From the NCBI GenBank assembly GCA_024398135.1, contig CP073750.1, positions 992,001-1,056,000 on the forward strand: a stretch of 64,000 nucleotides of DNA. The letters run 5' to 3'. The notes beneath the pieces are model-generated. The model worked only from the letters and a program-made list of their open reading frames with translations. It did no database searches and was not told the DNA's origin. Position numbers and translations under genes: made by a program. Origin of the DNA: a bacterium SCSIO 12643. GTDB taxonomy: Bacteria > Bacteroidota > Bacteroidia > Flavobacteriales_G > Salibacteraceae. Below are positions 63,560 to 64,000 of the stretch, in pieces; the first letter of the stretch is position 1, and each line of letters starts with the position of its first letter.

Positions 63560-64000
<441 letters not shown>

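Overview
The window is a stretch of a Bacteroidota chromosome, most likely Flavobacteriales. The evidence is: five secreted proteins with type IX secretion (T9SS) C-terminal sorting domains; -7 boxes of the form TAnnTTTG with TTG about 19-20 bases upstream; GWxTD, DUF4290 and DUF983 proteins; a bacillithiol-system protein (YtxJ); AT-rich codon use; and starts without a strong Shine-Dalgarno sequence. A family-level placement cannot be made from this sequence alone. I see no phage, insertion sequence, CRISPR array or tRNA. Most of the region is conserved core genome.

Layout. 1-312: no gene, only inverted repeats and the terminator of the first gene. 313-5729 (minus): a large T9SS beta-propeller protein, lipA with a translationally close outer-membrane protein, and ytxJ preceded by a 43-residue lipoprotein gene. 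5985-13559 (plus): a BamA/TamA-like protein, then a tightly packed rmuC - GWxTD protein - rlmB - M1 peptidase run. 13556-16470 (minus): a T9SS type B adhesin-like protein and a small secreted protein. 16642-20417 (minus): gltA, eno, carA. 20573-37444 (minus): an almost gap-free str/S10/spc/alpha ribosomal supercluster (rpsL to rplQ) with fusA, secY, infA and rpoA but no tuf, driven by a good promoter at 37496-37525. 37657-42575 (plus): uvrD/pcrA-type helicase, DUF4290 protein, murA and a TlpA-like thioredoxin. 42711-44419 (plus): grpE-dnaJ. 44483-44550 (plus): a predicted small RNA with its own promoter and terminator. 44653-49709 (plus): an ABC exporter pair, a Ppx/GppA phosphatase, a sigma-54 response regulator lacking a DNA-binding domain and an SMI1/KNR4-like protein. 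49730-54871 (minus): an accessory block of two tandem WG-repeat proteins, a metzincin-like T9SS protease and a FISUMP-domain T9SS protein. 54946-63287: alaS, an M23 peptidase, a MerR regulator, rfaD, fabD, a DUF983 protein, a serine hydrolase and a thiolase. 63391-64000 (minus): 5S rRNA and the 3' part of 23S rRNA, running off the window.

How the parts work together. The core genes serve translation (ribosomal proteins, EF-G, IF-1, AlaS, RlmB, rRNA), transcription (RpoA), secretion (SecY), protein folding (GrpE/DnaJ), central metabolism (citrate synthase, enolase, CarA, FabD, thiolase, LipA) and the envelope (MurA, RfaD, BamA-like, M23 peptidase). The T9SS cargo genes are the accessory, surface-exposed layer.

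No clearly new multi-gene system is visible. The observations most worth following up are the predicted small RNA downstream of dnaJ, a two-stem structure between rpsD and rpoA, a 15-bp inverted repeat reaching the start codon of the first T9SS gene, MurA with Asp in place of the fosfomycin-reactive Cys, DnaJ retaining only one of its two zinc sites, and two genes whose promoter boxes imply leaderless mRNAs.
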